Source of the DNA: Balanoglossus misakiensis | Taxonomy: Eukaryota > Hemichordata | Assembly (NCBI GenBank): GCA_040954595.2 | Contig: CM082596.2 | Location: 7,378,001 to 7,442,000, forward strand | Length of the DNA stretch: 64,000 nt | Direction: 5' to 3' | Shown here: piece after piece, positions 45,481 to 59,201 of the stretch | Numbering within the stretch: the stretch's first letter is position 1 | How the letters are laid out: each line of letters starts with the position of its first letter | Translations under genes and position numbers: made by a program | Notes under the pieces: model-generated | Database searches by the model: none | Told to the model about the DNA's origin: nothing | The model's input: the letters and a program-made list of their open reading frames with translations, nothing else

Positions 45481-48400
45481 TGTTTTGTTACTGCAGGTTT
45501 TCATGTGCCACAGCTTGATCGCGCCGTCAACGCAGTATGGCATACCCACGCTTGTCCACTCTTCAATTAAACCCAGCCCACTCGAGGAGATGCACGGTTG
45601 TGATGAAAGGGCCACTGCGACAGGTGTTGGCAACTCTTGTAGGTGGTTTCCATTACCTTAGGAGGCAGAGTCCGCGCGGATTTCGTTGGAAACCCTACAC
45701 CCGCATAAGTGGCCGGCGGGAATCAGCCGTTCAGTTATTTGCGCCCGCCCTTTGAGGATCAGACGGCAAACGCACACTTCCAACAAAAGCCGAGGAGGGG
45801 AAAACAAAAATCCATCGCGCAATCTCTAATGTACATCTCTTCGCGGCTGGTTGCACGATTCTATTAATTTGTGAAATGGCACAAAATTGACCTCTTTAAA
45901 TATATTCTCCGCGGAAGAGGCGGGGGGGCTTGGATACGGCGTATAGCTGCACTGGGAGAAGACACTGACATGGTACGATGCTATGACAACGTGGACGGTC
46001 AGTGACGTGTACTGCCGGACACCAGACGCGGGCAAATGGTTCTGTGCCGCGGTGTATATTCACAACGTAACATGGTACAAGCATAAAACAAACAAACTTG
46101 TTCCCTCTTTCTTTCAATAAACCACGTTCTATCCCACATGTGTACACGACAGACAATACTGCGATAAATGCACTTTTTATAAACACCATGCGCCCGAGGA
46201 ACTAAACCGAGTGGTGTCACAAAAACTTATTTCCCAAATATGAGCTGCCTTGTTAAATTTGAATGGAACAGATTACAGCTGATTTAACTAAGAATCGACC
46301 GAGTTAACAGGAAAACATTTCCATCAAACTCGAAAGGTAAATAAAGCAGGACTAGAAATCATAATGGACGCGACTCTCAGGCAGACACGTACACAATGCA
46401 GACTGCAGAACGGAAGTCTTGCTAAAAGTCACTCGGGGTGACAGATTCCGTGTTTGTCGTCTGGTGTGTCCAGTGAATTTGAATATAGAACACGTGGACA
46501 TGTACCAAGGCATAGACAGCAGAGAAGTCCACTGTCTGTGACCATAGACCCTAGGGTCTATGCTGTGACCAAACTGATGATTCAGAGAGAGAGAGAAAAA
46601 AAACCTACCAGAGCCTTGAATTCAGACAAGTCTGGTTAGCTGGGATCCGCTTGACTTCCTCTCCCCGGTCTTCACGTATGGTATTCTGATGACAGAGGGA
46701 AAAAACACACAATTTCGTCATATATTAAATATAAAATGAAACTCATACTGATAATAATAGTCTAGGCACGTAATCGGTGTATCAACAACAACATGTCGGC
46801 CCAGACTGGACGAATTGGAGCAGACGGCCAATACAATGGTTGAAGTGGCGGTGGTGGTGAAAAGGTGAGAAGGTAAAAACGCGAGCCATGCATGCACCGA
46901 TCGAGTATCTCCGAAACGAGCTGGAACGGGCCCTGGGAGATGCGGCTAAAAACGGAATAACCTCTGACACAAACAACGGGCAAATATTCCGCACTCATAG
47001 TCGTGTTTTACAACGCTAATGTCTCAGAGATACCTGCACGGACTCGGAATAACGAGTGACCGGGAATTCAAAAACAATTTTTTGCTAGATTTGTCCCCGT
47101 GGATAAAACGGTGAGCAGAAGCGACATACATGTACTAGCTAAAGTAACTTGTCCGAACACGGGGCAAGGTACAGTGTCTGTCCTGCGGTTACTGCAGAAT
47201 GATGCGGCTACCACGAGCAAACGTGGCGATACATTTAGACTGGTTGAACTCAAAACATACATGTATTCATTGTACAACACTAGTCTGCATGTTGGTCTGT
47301 TGAAATCAACTATACCAACAAGAGCCGTGTGTGAAATGACCGACCAGTCCGGACTGCGAAATGAAGAGTTCACAATCACATATGCTGGCAAACCACCACC
47401 AACCCTTACTACTAGGCGCATCAATAGCACACGGATATCCCCATGTATACAATTTCACGAATATTTTCCACTAATCTAAATTCGCTTTTAAAGAAATTTG
47501 ATGGACGTCGCGAACAAAAAACACAAATAGTGTCTCACAGATATCATTTCACTTATTTATTAAAATGCATTTTCATCGGAAGAGCAGCTTATCTGGCGCT
47601 TTTTCCGTTCATCTCGATTGTTTACAGCGAATGCACTGCATTTCAATTCACCAGAAATTCAGGAGTCAGTATATGTTAAAAAACGAGACAGTACGTCACT
47701 CGGAAATTACAGAGAGAAAAAAACATAAAAAATAACGGAAATTATGAAATTTCCGCTGGGTTTGAAATACATTTTTAGGTGACGTCATATTTTCCTGAAC
47801 GAGGAAATGGAGCACGTTAGACCCCAGTAAAAAATATAAGAACACAATGCACGGTGCTTGCAAATTGCGCAATTCGTTTTTTACAACATTTTGGATGGAC
47901 GGGTTTTATGCGCGACGACTCGGCAGGGTCGAGAACGGTCTTTTTGAAGAGTTGAACCTCGCACGCAAGTAAAATGCAGATTTTAAAACAGGGATACGGC
48001 TGGGGTTTATAGGAGAGGTATAATTTACCTGTTACTTCGTCGTTAGCGGGAGACGAGAGAATGGGCGTCGGCTGGTTTTGCTGTTCCTGGACTGCGTATG
48101 CTAATGCATGTTAATGTGAACGAACGGCGGACGGGCGTGTGTATGTAACTGTGTGTATACTGTATACCGCGGCTCACATCTACAGATCCCAGCCACCGCC
48201 ACACGTTTCAGGTGACGCAAACACCACCACGAGAGAACAAAAAAGGGGCACGTCCCGGTCAACCGGATCCCAGACGCGCCGGACTCGACATATCAGGGTT
48301 GGAAACACCTAATATGTCTGTCATCACGATGACGTCGTTCACACCAGGAAATATCCGCGATGCCTTCAATACTGGTAATCTAGTCATAAATTATTTATAG

Positions 48401-51400
48401 TTTTCAAAAGTGCTGGCGAATCATTTTTTTCATTAAATGTCAACAGTCGGCAGCCCACGATATCTGGACTTGGCCGTAAATTCTTTCGGGCGACCACGTC
48501 AACGTTATTCCAGTATTACTCTATGTGTCGTCCCGTAATTTTAATGGCGTCACGAGAAATAACATTCCAATAATAAACTGTTGCAAAAGAAGTATAATGC
48601 ATTATTATTCAATGCAAAAACTATACGTCTATATTTTCTTTTATATCCGGGAACCTCATGGCCCGAAGTATAGCGAAATGATCATCAGAGTGGTGTGTCG
48701 ACTCACCTTTTTTTCAAAATGGCGACAACATATGGTATAACACATTTCAATGAATAATACAAACAAACTTGTCTGTACCCAGACTAAATTACTTATTCAA
48801 AGGAATTAAGTTATCTTTGTTTTTAAGAGTTTTTAAAAATGTCTTACAATCATATCTGGAAAATGGTGACATGGTGTCTTGGTTTTCCTGACGATAGACC
48901 GCTTTTTGTCGTGTACACGAATCCGCCAGCTCTATTGACCCGTGACCCTGGGACGGGCAAAACAACAAAGGCGACGGTAATATTTCCGAAATTTTCAATC
49001 AACAAGGCTGTTCACCAAGTCGTGCGAGTATTTTTTTTTCGCCAGATAACATGTTTCACCGTATCACCTGTACAAGGGAGGGGTGTGTTCCGGAGTAATT
49101 CTAACCACCGACCGCGGATGTAAACACCGAGGAACCCTCTTACACGGTCTACCGACGCCGTGTATCGGTCTACCGTATGGAAAAGTCGAAGACTGTGTCT
49201 CGCGAATTCGTTTGAAATAACACCAAGATCATGTCTCGACATTTTCAGTAACCATTGTTTCCCTCGTCATTTATTTTGAATATAACAACGAACGTGGAAA
49301 TATCAGTCTCTGGGACCAGTTTATTCTGTAAATTTTCGTACGGTCACCTGAGATAATGGATAAGCGCACATCGCCAAATCACAAAGTCAGTTATGTTTGG
49401 AGAGGTTAATGAATGAGAGACATCTGTCACAAGGCTTCAAGGAAAACACCACAAATAAAAATGTCGTTCGTGCTTCAATTGCGCAATATGAACATTTTTG
49501 TCTTGGAGATAGGGTCCTGATTTTAACGTCCACTGCAATTGTATTACATGAGGTAGCCCTATAGCATTCATGTCTGTACAGCGATAGAATTCAAATCAGC
49601 GCAGTCGTCGGGAATGTTTCAAAGAAGAAAAATCGAAAAAGATGTGGGAAAGGAGTGTAACTGTGGCAATATCTGTATTTAAAATGATATCTGATACGCC
49701 CACACGACGACCCCGAAAACAGCTACACCAACCACTTATAAATGGTCTATCAATGAGGCTATACTGGACACGCTCCATCGAACAGTCGCACCATTAAAAC
49801 GGCTGTGCACATAATTTTAACGGGATATATTTTCCACTTGAAAAAACAACAAAACAACACGCCAGCTAGCTGAATGTAAATTTGAACTTTTGTACACACT
49901 GCCCTGAGATGACTTAGGCTACTATATGATTACAGCTTCTCTTATTAAAACACCTTAATGAAACACTTCTATAATTAAAAATACTTCTCACAGACAATAA
50001 TATAGAGACGAATGGACGACTGCCGTTTTTCTGAAAGTCTGTTCCCGAAGTGGGTACTACCTTAAAGTAACATGTTGTACAAAGTGCAATAACAATTCTG
50101 TATTGGTCGTCACGATCAAATGTGTAATTTATGACATTTTCTGTTGTGGGGTAGAAAGCTAGCTGTTTTTCTCACATTCAGAGATATACCGGTTATGAAG
50201 AATTTTACAATCAACGGAGATAATAAACTTCTTTGGTAAAATGCTGGGAAGAAAGAAGCTTATAGTCTACGCGAATAGTAGTACGCCATTAAACAAGACA
50301 GCCCAACACACACAAGAAGACTGACGAACGACCACTGCTACAAGCAGACGAACGGACAGATCATGGGCGGCCTCAACTGCTCCCCGCAGACAGGCACATG
50401 TCAACACAAGCTGGGTCATCATCCGGGCAATATATCACACGATAAAACTGACGTAAACAAGGTAAACAAGTTATCCCACGCATAAAAATGTGCAAAACAC
50501 AAAGTTGGGCGCACTGCAGGCCTGCACCAATCAGGTACCGAGAACCCCCCCCCCCCCTCCCCGAGACGGCCAATTTATATACGAGAACCCTGACCTCAAA
50601 AATGTTCGCGGTTTTGTACTCTGTGTTAACGGAAATGCAACGAACACAACACAGATGTTATTACAGAGCTCCGTGTCAAGTGTTCTGTTGAGCGCTACAG
50701 GGGTATATGACAATGCACTTAGAAGCTGTCGTAATTTGCTTTGCTGGTATTACCTGGCTACGGTGACCTAAATACAAACGTGACCCTACACATTTCAAGA
50801 TTTGACACACCCTCAGCAAGCACTGAATATCCAATAAAACTATTAAAAAGCATTTCAAGCATATGGACAAATACATCTACAGTCCGGAGATATTTTCTTT
50901 AAATTCAGTACATTTTAACAAAGATCGAGGGCGATATTCGGGCTTTGATGACGTTTCGTCGGACTGCGTCAATTTTGTTCTGGTAACAAGTCGGTGACGT
51001 CACTGTGTCGCCAATAGCCAACTCCTTGCGACATATCTCCAGGACTCCACGTGAAGTACACTCGTGTTTGGGTATTTTTTTTTCATTCTGACAACATGTT
51101 TCCTAGAAATGTTAATTTCCGTCCTTGCAGACCACTCTCAGAAATTAAATATTTCATAGGAAAGGCTGTTCGCAGACGTGTTTCTTTTGCTTGGTGCTAA
51201 ATACTCATTTACAGAATGCCGCAGTGACCAAAAAATGCATTCCAGAGAAGTGCACTTATATCCAACGAAAATATGGTTTCCAAACCCAAACCAGCGCCGA
51301 GCATTACACAACGATGATTATTTTTGATTTGATCATAACTCAAGAAAACAGATTCGCTGGAATATTAACAATAAATCTTCAGGGGGGAATATATGTATTG

Positions 51401-53018
51401 GCCAACGGCGCCGTCCCGTCATTTCTGGCCAATTTCCGTCGTCTGCATCTCAGTGCTCGACAACGAGGTCTAAACGTGGCAGAATACGTGTACGGAAACC
51501 AGGCAAAATCAATAAAACATTCCTCTAACAGGTGGAACAAAAGCAAGCATCATTCATATCAAATACCCCGTCTGTACTTTCTAAAAGAACTCAAATCCCC
51601 CTTTATTATGTCATTACAAGTACATGTATTGAACGACTTCATACACATATTTTCCCACTAAAAATAAACCAGGAATTTGTTCTTATCCACCAAGATAAAA
51701 TCGGTATTTTTCGGAATTTTATCGCGAGGCCGATCACACACACCTGTTGGCCTCCCTGTCGGCCATCGCCACTACCCCTCCGTTGCCAAACTGAACACTT
51801 CACGCTATTAAAGAAACACTGGATTGGTATAGAATTGCCGGCCGTGGGGGTACACTGCATGCATTGCCGATGAGGCGAGCAGACGACAATTTTAGCTGTA
51901 GTCAGCCAATGTGTCTCGGCCTGTTTACGACTACCGGTAACGCTACTTTGCAGTGTTTACTCACCCCTTTACGTCTGACATGTCGTCAATCAAACGAGTC
52001 TATCGGCTGAGAAACATGGCGGCCAGCCTTTTCGAAATCGAAACATGTATAATATTTTCGAGATTTTCATCGTTGTCGCATTTAAACGTTACTGAAGTAC
52101 CTCTTTATGAAAATGCGTCAAAATTTAAAAGAACTGGGGGATACTTTTGGTCGGTTTTCTTACCCGCCTGCGGAGCGCGTCTCAGGAATAAAGGTTACCA
52201 TGTCGACACAGAGGCTCTATAGAAAGTATTAGTCAGTCAAATAGTTGAAATGACAATTGTGGTCGTGGGTATGTTTGTGTGTGTTTGACCTTCGGACCTA
52301 ACAAGTCACCTTCGGCGTGTTTTACGACATAATACGCTATGTGGGTTGTATCGGGCGTATTGGTGATGTCGTTCTGGCCACGTGTCTCCAGTCAAAGTCA
52401 GTCGTCGGCGGCACCGACACACAGAACATGTATTTCTCCAACGCGTGCCTGTAAGTTGGCGAAAGCATGGACGATATGACGTGTGTGTCTGTGAGATAAA
52501 ACCTCACAGAAACCAGGTGAATTTGATGATTAACTGATATTCCTGTGTACGACAGATGCTGTGTGACCGTTCCTTATAATAAAAGCTGATGGGGTGCCCC
52601 CTACCCTTTAAACGAGAAATTTCCAACATGGACGGTGTTATCCATGCGGTGAAGGGGGCTGGGTCTGTCCCACCGTTTCAAAAAAACGATGTAACACAAA
52701 CAGTGCACATGTGCAGTGCAACTACGTGCAACTATGTTAAAATCGGTATCAGGTTGGCCAATAATCACATTGTCAACAGATTCAAAGAAACCCCGACCAC
52801 CGTAGCACATTGAACATGTGGAAACTTGTTTCGACGATTCTCTAAAGCGGCAAACTGTTTCGGTTCACCGGGTAAGAACTAACGGTGGGCGCCGTTGAAT
52901 GTGAAATCTATTTCACGGTGAAAACCCATTCGAACATACCCCAGAATAAGGGTCTCACAAGTCCTCATACGGCAATGTGGCAAACGCCTTACCGATAGCT
53001 GTTTACTAAAAACTGCTC
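45481..53018. other. gene-free stretch, 7.5 kb
   Basis: No domain-bearing frame; the longest (51191-51661, 156 codons, plus) has no recognisable features. A 13-base C run (50545-50557), CRE palindromes at 47780 and 50995, and TACATGTA at 47127, 47258 and 51621 are the notable words. Composition swings between AT-rich and CpG-rich patches. Confidence 0.55.
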
Positions 53019-53033
53019 ATGGGCAACGATAAG

Positions 53034-53165
53034 GGTGATGACGTCACCGGGGAAAGTGAGATTGTTGGCGGCAAAGGGGGTGTATCAGCATCGACTTTGC
53101 GCCAACGATGCGGCCAGACATCGCCAGCGGTTTCGGTGCTGTCTTTGCCGGTGATGACGTCACCG
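53034..53165. promoter_or_regulatory. paired CRE module
   Basis: The 16-mer GGTGATGACGTCACCG occurs identically at 53034-53049 and 53150-53165. Between them lie inverted words GTTGGCGGCAAAG (53063) and CTTTGCGCCAAC (53096). A third perfect TGACGTCA is at 53365-53372. CREB/ATF-family dimers bind this palindrome in animals. Both strands are open for about 75 codons here but without domain content. Function as an enhancer or promoter is inference. Confidence 0.45.
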
Positions 53166-53699
53166 CCAACGAAGACCAAGCAGTCAAGGCCAAGGGGAAA
53201 AAAATCCACGGATAGACAACGCCTCTGGCGGTGCCCGGTCACGTGATCAGTCTCAAAATATTAAACAAAGATACCAAGCCAAGTCGATCGGCAACCCGAG
53301 AATGCCAAACCTCTCGGGAAAAGGGGGTCTGGTTTCTGTTGCATCAAAAGGCTCGCGACGAAACTGACGTCAGGCCAAAGGTCGGGGCAGTCATTTCAGT
53401 ACATCAGTCTCAAATCTTTTGGTGCGATCATACGTTACATCGTTCATTGGCTTAATTATTCTCTAAAATGGACTTCATCTTGTTGGTGTCCCGCAAAGAA
53501 ATAATTGAAAAAGTCAAGGCGAGGACAAAACGTATCCGCACTCATGTGCCCACTACCCATATTTCCAAGTGCCACCAAACGTTGAGAAGAAAATTTTAGC
53601 ACGGCTTGGACAGTCGATGTTGCAAGATGCGGAAACAAAACACGGAAGATGATTGGCATTAATACTTCATCGGACTTCGAATATGCTCCATAATTTTAC

Positions 53700-53765
53700 A
53701 CCGATGTAAATATTTCCACCAAATTAACACCGGCGCATCACCGATGTAAATATTTCCACCAATTT
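53700..53765. repeat. 40-bp-period tandem duplication
   Basis: ACCGATGTAAATATTTCCAC then CAAATT (53700-53725) recurs as ACCGATGTAAATATTTCCAC then CAATTT (53740-53765). 24 of 26 bases are identical, so the duplication is recent. Confidence 0.8.
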
Positions 53766-54671
53766 ATACTGTTAGGTCAATATGCCCCATAGTTGTGATA
53801 TAAGGCAAAGACGTATTAACAAACAGCAGACTCATGAAATGTTCCCTTGTATTCAAAACAATCTAATCGAAAAGACAAAACTCGTTCACTGCAGGGACAA
53901 GTTATAAACAGCAGTAGACCATCCATTGCAACACGGTGTTCGTGGTTGCGAACAGTACACGGACGGAGCGAGATATCGTTGGCCAATTTAAAAGCGCTAT
54001 TTTAAAACCGATACTCACTCTGGCTTAGGTCTGTCCACAAAGTTAATTCTTTTACGAGATCACCGATTCGTTGTTCAGCAACAAGATATCGACTTTCTCC
54101 GCTAGCAACAAGTCCACCGCGTGCAGCAGGTCGTTCGGATCGGAGGAGCGCTGTGTGAGAAACCGGCTGAACGGCGCATGTATACCTGGCGGCGGGGGGA
54201 TACAAGCTGTGCGCGTCCGGTCAATCTTTGTCAACAGCGCGTTACCGCTCCTTTGATCGTGTACACAGCCCACCTTTAGAAACGGCGGCTTGTGAAGCAA
54301 GCCATGCGTGCGGGGCTTCCAAACAGGCTCCCCGAATCACCGAAGCCCTCCCCGAGAAACGCGTTTCACGCTTCAGATGTAAAACCCCCCCTTCGCCCGC
54401 TCGGGTTTCCCGTCGAATAAACAGTGGGGACCTTGTCTCAGGTTCGCGCGGTAGTTTACAGAATGTTAAGTGTCAGCCGCACTGACTGAAGGACATTGTA
54501 TACAGCTGTTGAGAGGCATAAGACACGGCGCAAACATGTTGGTGCTCTCCAAAGCGCTACATATGGCTGTGTATTGGTCTAGGCTTTTATGCTGCATCAC
54601 TCCGCGGCGCCCCTGCTGCAGTAAATTACCTGCACGCTGATCTCAACAGCCAGAGCGGCCATTTTGTCGTT

Positions 54672-54800
54672 AAAGGTATATGGTCACCTATGCAAATTAA
54701 GCTACAGTTACCATGGCAAATTGAGATCTAGCCAATGACAGATTTTCAGTGGGTGGCACAAGCGATAAAAGAGAACACTCAAAACGCATATATGACGTCT
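54672..54800 (+). mobile_element. inverted-repeat element family A, copy 2 (left part)
   Basis: It starts AAAGGTATATGGTCACCTAT, the best-preserved left end of the family. Its outer 9 bases and GTCACCT block match the inverted right end of the copy at 62072-62259. Homology runs through GAGATCTAGCCAAT and TTTTCAGTGGGTGGCACA and fades near 54800. The right end is not recognisable. No coding capacity. Confidence 0.6.
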
Positions 54801-56245
54801 GAGTATCGTACTGGCGATGGTCTCTTAGCAACAACATCACTGCCTGATCGATGCGTGTCAGTTCCTGTTGTACGAATGTAAACGTCACTGACACTGTAAC
54901 AAGTAACAGGGTTCACATTATACATGTACTTTTTTTAACCCTGACCGCGGAATGACTTTTGGGGGTGTAGCTAAATACACGACATCACAGTCCACCGACA
55001 GTCGAGGAGCGGCGTTACCTATTGACCGCAATATCACAAAGACCGTGTACTTTTTTCGCCTTGACTCTGGTATCAAGTTCTCGTACAAAGTACCACGGGT
55101 GATTTCACATACAGAATAACAAGTTGATAGATGGATACGGGGACGAGAAAGAATAAAACTCGGCGCTGTTGAAAACACGTCCACTCACACAGATCGAAGC
55201 GATCGATCGACACGCTCCGATGGTAGCATTGTGAAGTCAAACTATAAACACAGGGTGGCCATATGGTAGAATTCCTACAGCTATAGACATTATTGTTAAC
55301 TCTCCACGCACCAAATCGGCTGGCGAGTGGTTTTACAAAAACCTCCAGATGATTTAGATATGCATTTGGTGAATATTAATATTTACGATTCTCTTAGAGT
55401 TTAACAATGGTTCGGGGTTCTGCATACATGTAAACACTCTGCAGAGTGCCGTATGCATTTTGGATTCGAATGGTCGCTCAGGCGATATGAAAACTGCATT
55501 TCTGTCTGCATGTCCATTTTACCTCGAGTTCAATTGTACTAATTTTCACTACTGAGACTTGGTTAAGAGTGGATTATTGTCAGTTGAGTATGTTCATGCA
55601 AATACTCCGGAAATGCATTAAAGGGACAATGTGATTACCTCTGTAAGTTAGTGTGTTTGGGCTTATATGGTGTAGGACGATATCTACGTACAACTGAAAT
55701 ATACTGCATGAGTATTGCAGTATTAATAACACATCTCGCATATGCAACTCAGAAATAATAAGCTATCATGCACAAGTTGAACTTTTGGCAACTTGAGATA
55801 GTTCACATCTGAAAGAGGCTACGGATACTGGCTAAGATCAATCAACACTCGCTTGTTGTTTAAATTATTTGGCGAAGGCCAAATGCTGTTCGTTGGATTC
55901 CAGAGAGATTAACGTTGGGAATCCGGATTTTATCAACTTCGAAATTGGAAGGTTTAGGTTCTTGTAGGCAACGGAGACTGTGACGTGACTAGTTGGGAAC
56001 GTTACTAAGCGCGCGCGTTGTTCGTGTGTGAGATGCGAGTCCATCGGCGCCTGGCCACTGAAAAGAGAGGCCAAATCTTGGCATATGTTCTTTAGTTCTA
56101 TCAGACCGCCTCGGGGAAATGTGTTCTATGGTTCCGTAGAGTCTGCGCGACTACGCGTTGGCGCTTTGTATTTGTGTTTTTGAGTTGGGCCTGCGATACT
56201 TGTACCTTCAATAATAAAGTTACAAAGAACGACAGTGTTCATTTC

Positions 56246-56320
56246 ATGATTTCCCACTCGTTGCGAGATCTCGCGAGACTTGGTGAATTACCGTAGCCGG
56301 GTTGCTCGCCAATCAATGAT
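56246..56320 (-). repeat. TCTCGCGAGA repeat family, copy 2
   Basis: On the minus strand it reads CGAGCAACCCGGCTACGGTA, then ATTCACCAAGTCTCGCGAGA, then TCTCGCAACGAGTGGGAAAT, aligning with the copies at 12254 and 60953. The TCTCGCGAGATCTCGC core is intact. No coding capacity. Confidence 0.65.
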
Positions 56321-58169
56321 ACATCTCAAGCTTCGCATGAAACTTGAATAGGTGCCGAGTTCAACAAAAAATGTAACTTTTGTGTCCGATAACACGATGG
56401 GCCACGTGCTGTTTGTCCTGTGTCACATGAGAATGTCCTCCCATATAAACTGCCTACCCGCGCGAGATCTCGCACGGTCTCGTTGAGTTCGGGAAATGGT
56501 ATATTAGGTCATTGGTACATCCTTATAATCCTAACAGGGGTTCAGATGCCGGCACATAACAATTTTCTCCTTTTCGCAGGTGTGCCCATTTACCATGTTT
56601 ACAACGAAATTATTTAAAACCACTTCTTTTTCCCGCTGTTTTTTAGGATATTAGCAAAACATCTCCTATGTACCCCCAACGACAACGACGAAACACTCAG
56701 ACCACTTCTGTGCAGATAAACATCACATTTTTGCAAAGGCTGTAAACATCCATACATATCCATGCATGGGCGTAACCACCTGTTATGTTGTCACTGCTGT
56801 AGCGACATACTTATCGGATCAATTTAACTTTGCAAATCACCTTCTCCTGAAGGTTTACAGTATTTTATAATCGCAGTGGATTATGTTAAGTTCTTCGGAG
56901 GCGATTCTCACAATGATGCAAGGCCGCGCGACTCTCGAAACTCCCATAAAAGGGATACACACGAAAGTCGTTTTATGGAGTAGAAATAGCTGATTACACA
57001 AAAACTAAAATACCTGCCTCTTGGTACTAAATTCTTTAACTGTGAAACAGAGTCCGATAAAACTGAGACTGGCTTGACATAAAAGTATTTACAAATTCCC
57101 TTTGTGCAGTGGGCGAGAGGTCATGAGGTCACGCATGCAGACCAGCTTGAAAACACCTACGGGTCACGAAGGATGACTTGAATTTTAATGTGGCATATTC
57201 TGCCACAGAAATACAGAAGTTGTTCAAGGGACATTAGCTGTAACGGTTGGCTTTATTTCCAGTATTATTGTTCTTTGTAACAAATGCATATTCCTGGTTC
57301 TATTCCAGCCAGCATGCCAATATACCCAGTATTCCGCTTATCAACATAGCCTGTATGTGTGCAACGGCCATTGTTGTTGTTGACAAATGAATTCTAGTCC
57401 GGACTTGAATTCAAACATTGCACAATAACAATACTGACCAGTAGTTTGTGTTAAGTAATAGGGAGATTTTAACAAGAATCGACAGTCGATACACAAGACA
57501 CAGATACTGAAAATATAGCGAACAGTTACAGCTAATGAAGCTTTATAAACGTCGCTAGCTGAACGAATCGTAGACTCAAGTAGACAGACTCTCTAAGCTA
57601 CTTGAGTTACGGCACCGCTGGCCGGCTTGGCAAAACTCACATCATTGTCTCGATACAAATAACGTGTTTTATCACGACTATTCGAAACAGATATACTTTG
57701 TTATTCAGTGGGTTTACTGAGCGTGTTTTTATCAATGCAATACTTTTTTTACAGTTGCAATCGGCGAAATAGCCCATCAAAGTTCAACTGATGGCGACGT
57801 GTTAAACAGAGAGTTCGATTGTTGGGAATTCCGAAACACGTCTATAAACGACACTTGATAGTAACGCGGGATGTTTAATACAGAACACCTGGATGCATGC
57901 GATACGTCTGAGCGATCACGAAATCAGTACATATACCTGCGCCATATATGTAAGATAACAAAGGCCGGTGTTTAAGTCCCGAGAGGCGGCAACTGGCGCG
58001 CTTGATTTACCGGATGAATGATGCGTCGTGCGCTCCACTTGGTTCCCCCACGCCAATTTCGTTGATTTTTTTTGTGTGTTCATCTTTTCTTTTGGTGGTG
58101 GCAGCGGCGGACTTGTGCGAAACGCGTGTCTGGCACGACCTGAGTTCCGTTCTCAGGCAAGAGCGCCCC

Positions 58170-58205
58170 TCTCGCGAGATCTCGCAATGACCGGAAAATA
58201 ATCTA
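58170..58205 (+). repeat. TCTCGCGAGA repeat family, partial copy 3
   Basis: Only the right half is present: TCTCGCGAGATCTCGCAATG followed by ACCGGAAAATAATCT. This matches the right half of the copy at 60953 (CTCGCAATGAGCGGGAAATCATCT). The left half is replaced by unrelated sequence. A further weak relative (GCGCGAGATCTCGCAC) lies near 56459-56475. Confidence 0.55.
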
Positions 58206-59180
58206 TTAATAAATGAACATGTATTCACTAATGTCCGCTTACTAGTACAGTTTAAATAGCCATTGTTTGCCTGTTAGAAATTTAACCCCCAAAATCAGGA
58301 AGTTGATATCATCTAACCGATTTACTAGTTGCGTTATAATGCAACCTGATAGCGTGTGACAGGTTACGGTATTATTGGAAAATATCCGGGTGTTTTTTCA
58401 GTTTGCGATGAAAAATCTCGCGGTCAAATGTGAGCCAAGGGTAAAGAATCATTGGACAGGTTTTACATTTAATGCTTGTTCTTGGAAATGGTGAGCGGTC
58501 ATTAAAGTGACAAAGCCGCCTGTATTTCATTTTGTTTCGTTTCATATTGCAGATATTGAACGCCCTGCATCTGAAACAGTTCAAGTGTAGCCTACGTCAT
58601 CAGAGAACTGCTCATATAGATGGGCGTAGGCGCATGTGCAAATACAGCGACTTCTTCATAATTTCAGACGCGCCCCATAAACTACGTCATTAACTTATCT
58701 ACGTGTGGATGGACTGCAACTCCAAAGCCCAATGATGAGATATGTTTCGGGACAGAACAAAAGCAAACATGTCAAAATAAACTGACTCTGTCGTGTCCAC
58801 GCAAACAAAATGCAGGAGAATATTTGCCTGTATTGAGGGGTGTCGTTCGGCGGCGCAAATCTGTTTCATATTATACTAAGACTCATTTGAACGTTTCCTT
58901 AAAATAGGTCAATGTGGCAGATACCGGGTCGTGTTTTCGCAATCCCTACGCGAATTCGTGGAAACGTGTGTTGATTCTCTCGAGGCGACGGTGAATTATG
59001 TCTACGTCTCCTTCCAAACGCTTTCTACGTCTCGAAATATATTTCCGTCACTTCATAGCTTACATGCACGCGGCGAGTCTAAAACAGTACAAGTTCTTGT
59101 AGATGACAGTATTTTCTAAGCACAAAGTACAATGTAGGTGCGTACGTCTTTTTTTAACCGAAATAAATCAAAATTAATTG

Positions 59181-59201
59181 AACGTTAATTGAATTAACGT
59201 T
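59181..59201. promoter_or_regulatory. 21-bp palindrome with homeodomain-type TTAATTG/CAATTAA core
   Basis: AACGTTAATT-G-AATTAACGTT has two perfect 10-bp arms around one base, in AT-rich DNA next to another TTAATTG. TAATT words are generic homeodomain sites. A CRE palindrome follows 50 bp away at 59250-59257. A dimer binding site is plausible, unproven. Confidence 0.35.

Noticed and set aside
53006-53246. open frames on both strands at about 75-78 codons
   Set aside because: Explained by local GC richness and the palindromic CRE words; no protein features.
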